From contig JACVXW010000062.1 in assembly GCA_015661135.1 (NCBI GenBank), positions 1 to 14,087 on the forward strand: DNA of 14,087 nt, in the 5' to 3' direction. Origin of the DNA: Chloroflexota bacterium (lineage in GTDB: Bacteria > Chloroflexota > Limnocylindria > Limnocylindrales > CSP1-4). Positions 11,940 to 14,087 of the stretch are shown in pieces. The position numbers and the translations under genes were made by a program. Positions within the stretch are counted from its first letter, which is position 1. The number at the start of each line of letters is the position of its first letter. Under the pieces are notes generated by a model. That model saw only the letters and a list, made by a program, of their open reading frames with translations. It searched no databases and was not told the DNA's origin.

Positions 11940-14087
11940 TCAGCCGAGCCGGCGTGTCCCCGCGTGACCGAGCTGTCGGACGCCCTCGGGCACCTCGGGC
12001 CCGTTCGGGCCGTCCGGTCCGCCCGGCCCCCGCGCTCCGCTCGTGACCTCGGGCAGCGGCCGGACATCGCGCGCGACCACGTTTACGACCGATGATTCCC
12101 GTTGCAGGTCGCCATCGACCAGGAGCAGCGCGTGGCGTCGGACGACCCCGCGCAGCCGCGCCCAGGTGTCCGGCCAGAGGGTGACGTTGACCATCCCGGT
12201 TTCGTCCTCGAGGGCGAGGAAGACCGTGCCCTTCGCGGTCATCGGGTGCTGGCGCGTGACGACGAGTCCGCCGATCCGGACCGGCCCCGGCCGACGATCC
12301 GCGAGCGCGGCATTCGTCACCGCGCCGAGGCGCTCCAATGCCGGCCGGAACAGCGAGACCACCTGCCGGGCGGCATCCAGCCCGATGACCGCGTAGGCAT
12401 CGCCGATCCGCTCCGTCTCGGTCAGCGCTGGCAGTTCCGGGGCATCCGTGGCCGGCAATCGGAGGTCCATCGGCCTGCCGGCCGCGACGGCCACGGCGGC
12501 CACGGACCGCTTTCCGCGGGCACGGACCGTGCCCCGGTCCGTGCTTCGGACCGTCCTTCCGTCCACCCTGCCGCGTGATGCGCCCATCACCTCGCGGAGC
12601 TGCCACAGGAGCTCGCGGCGCGGCCGGCCGAGCGAATCCAGCGCCCCGGTCCGGATGAGCCGCTCGATCGTCTCCTCGGGCAGGCCGGTCCGCTCCACGA
12701 CATCGGCCAGCGATTCGTACCGACCCCGCGCCAGTTCCCGATCCAGGAGCCCCTGATGCTGCTCCCCGATCCCCTTCACCAGCTGGAGGCCCAGGCGAAC
12801 CCCCCAGCCAACCGCGTCCGCGGCCGCCCACCGATCCCGCGCGGCTGTCGTCGGGTTGAAGCAGGCCGAGGTCCGGACCGGCGACGGCCGGGCGGCGATG
12901 CCCGCGCCCTCGGGGATCGGCTCACCCTCGTCGGCGTCGTGCGAGCCGTCGTCGCCGGCCGCGCCTGCGAGGGCCCAGCCCGGCCGGCCGGCCCACTCGG
13001 TCGTGGTCCTGTAGCTCGAGGCGTTGATGTCGACCGGCAGGATCGCCACCCCGTGGCGCTTGGCGTCGTTGACCAGGACCTCCACCGGGTAGAAGCCCAT
13101 CGGCTGGGCATTGATGAGCCCGACCAGGAACTGGGACGGGTAGAAGAGCTTGAGGAAGCTGGACTCGTATGCAGTACGCGCGAACGCGGCGGCATGGCTC
13201 TTGGCGAACCCGAAACTGGCGAACGCGGCGACCCGTCGGAACAGCTCCTCGGCCGTCTCCTCGTCCATGCCGGGCTGCCTGAGCGCCCCGTCCACGAACT
13301 GGCGATGGAGCTTCTCCATCTCGCGCGTGGATCGCCACGTGCCCATCGCCCGGCGGAATCCGTCCGAGTCCGCCGGGGTGAACCCGGCGACCTCGATGGC
13401 GACCTTCATCACCTGCTCCTGGTACAGGATCACGCCGAGGGTCTCGGCAAGGATCGGCTCCAGGCTGGGGTGGAGGTAGGTCACCGGCTCGAGACCCTGC
13501 TTGCGCCGCAGGTATGGGTGAACGGCGTTCCCCTGGATGGGCCCGGGCCGGATGATCGCCACTTCCACGACGAGATCGTCCAGGCTCGCCGGCCTCGACT
13601 TCGGGAGCGTCTGCATCTGGGCCCGGCTCTCCACCTGGAACACGCCCACGGTGTCGGCAGCCTGGAGCATCGCGAAGACCTCCGGGATCTCCTCGGGGGT
13701 GGCGTCGAGGTCGATGCAGGTGGCGCAGTCGGACTCGATGAGATCGAGCGTCTCATCGATCGCGGCGAGCATGCCGAGCCCCAGCAGGTCCAGCTTGATG
13801 AGCTTGAGCGTCTCCACGTCGCGCTTGTCGAACTGGACGACGACGCGATCCTTCATCGTCGCTCGCTCGAGTGGCGCGATGTCGATGAGCGGGGCCGCGG
13901 TCACGAGCATCCCGCCCGAGTGGATGCTCAGGTGGCGCGGGAAGCCGTCGATCCGGGCGCAGAACTCGAGCCAGCGCTCCCAGTCGCTGAGGCCGACCGT
14001 GCTGCCGCCGCGCGGCTGGGGCGGCGGCTCGGGTTCGACTCTCGCCACCGAGCTGTCGGCCGCGGCGGTCAAGGGCGCCGGCGGATC
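11940..14087 (-). CDS. dnaE2: Error-prone DNA polymerase III alpha subunit, DnaE2/ImuC type (5' end outside window)
   Basis: The frame is open to the window edge, so the PHP domain and the first two catalytic aspartates are not visible. What remains (710 residues counted from TTG 14072) starts in the palm. Motifs in order: HSGGMLV (51-57), QFDKRDVETLKLIKLDLLGLG with the third catalytic Asp at D95, VFQVESRAQMQTLP (144-157), which distinguishes DnaE2 from the replicative DnaE form VFQ(L/V)ES.GM, RPGPIQGNAVHPYLRR (175-190), ILYQEQVM (215-222), FASFGFAKSHAAAFA (284-298) and LINAQPMGFYPVEVL (319-333). A helix-hairpin-helix segment (452-482) and a C-terminal OB domain (598-668) follow. DnaE2 performs mutagenic translesion synthesis, usually with ImuA/ImuB; neither partner is in the window. 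Oddities are a low-complexity acidic insert (about 360-420) and a Gly-Pro-rich tail. Confidence 0.9.
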   Translation of the reverse strand, partial: DPPAPLTAAADSSVARVEPEPPPQPRGGSTVGLSDWERWLEFCARIDGFPRHLSIHSGGMLVTAAPLIDIAPLERATMKDRVVVQFDKRDVETLKLIKLDLLGLGMLAAIDETLDLIESDCATCIDLDATPEEIPEVFAMLQAADTVGVFQVESRAQMQTLPKSRPASLDDLVVEVAIIRPGPIQGNAVHPYLRRKQGLEPVTYLHPSLEPILAETLGVILYQEQVMKVAIEVAGFTPADSDGFRRAMGTWRSTREMEKLHRQFVDGALRQPGMDEETAEELFRRVAAFASFGFAKSHAAAFARTAYESSFLKLFYPSQFLVGLINAQPMGFYPVEVLVNDAKRHGVAILPVDINASSYRTTTEWAGRPGWALAGAAGDDGSHDADEGEPIPEGAGIAARPSPVRTSACFNPTTAARDRWAAADAVGWGVRLGLQLVKGIGEQHQGLLDRELARGRYESLADVVERTGLPEETIERLIRTGALDSLGRPRRELLWQLREVMGASRGRVDGRTVRSTDRGTVRARGKRSVAAVAVAAGRPMDLRLPATDAPELPALTETERIGDAYAVIGLDAARQVVSLFRPALERLGAVTNAALADRRPGPVRIGGLVVTRQHPMTAKGTVFLALEDETGMVNVTLWPDTWARLRGVVRRHALLLVDGDLQRESSVVNVVARDVRPLPEVTSGARGPGGPDGPNGPEVPEGVRQLGHAGTRRLG
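12520..12544. repeat. 10-bp perfect inverted repeat inside dnaE2
   Basis: GCACGGACCG (12520-12529) and CGGTCCGTGC (12535-12544) flank a 5-nt loop. Another CACGGACCG stands at 12501, and an inverted CGGACCG at 12547. The region encodes an Arg-rich linker (about residues 502-523) between the helix-hairpin-helix and the C-terminal part. It may be a low-constraint linker that grew by local duplication. Confidence 0.55.

Noticed and set aside
11035..12831. Minus-strand 598-residue open frame
   Set aside because: It overlaps the membrane gene antisense and dnaE2 in the wrong frame, and is rich in Arg/Gly/Pro with no motif. DnaE2 explains the same DNA.

Overview
The window is about 14 kb of very GC-rich bacterial chromosome. 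Genes are densely packed, often start with GTG or TTG, and many carry clear Shine-Dalgarno sites. The gene set (gap-pgk-eno on one strand, a DUF5679-type zinc-ribbon miniprotein, a DnaE2-type polymerase and a lamin-tail/OB-fold surface protein with Pro-Thr linkers) would fit a high-GC Chloroflexota lineage, perhaps Limnocylindria-like. An actinobacterium is not excluded by what can be read here. No rRNA, tRNA, CRISPR array, insertion sequence or phage gene was seen.

Layout. 1-929 (minus): a ten-helix EamA/DMT permease, divergent from rpsT. 1121-1816 (plus): ribosomal protein bS20 with a C-terminal Ala/Lys-rich extension of about 130 residues. 1890-6061 (minus): a glycolytic operon read gap, pgk, eno, then a small four-helix membrane protein; pgk and eno overlap by 4 nt, and eno and the membrane gene are 4 nt apart. 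6291-7332 (minus): uridine phosphorylase followed by the 46-residue zinc-ribbon protein. 7410-10897 (minus): one long gene, split by a single-base frameshift, for a secreted membrane-anchored protein (signal peptide, lamin-tail domain, Pro-Thr linker, about seven OB-fold-like modules, C-terminal membrane anchor). 11209-11874 (plus): a four-helix membrane protein divergent from it. 11940-14087 (minus): the C-terminal two thirds of a DnaE2/ImuC-type error-prone polymerase, running off the window end.

The most interesting region is the 311-bp divergent intergenic stretch 10898-11208. It carries a run of 11-bp-phased direct repeats with core GCTCACC. The core is conserved and the other 4 bp vary, as expected for a phased array bound by a PhoB/PhoP/RegX3-like response regulator. 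The adjacent surface protein has the accessory modules (lamin tail plus OB folds) found in extracellular nucleases but no nuclease domain. A phosphate- or DNA-related surface system is therefore a reasonable hypothesis, although it is inference. The second notable item is the histone-H1-like tail on bS20.

The remaining genes are ordinary housekeeping functions: triose-phosphate to phosphoenolpyruvate glycolysis (phosphoglycerate mutase is not in the window), pyrimidine nucleoside salvage, and mutagenic repair synthesis.
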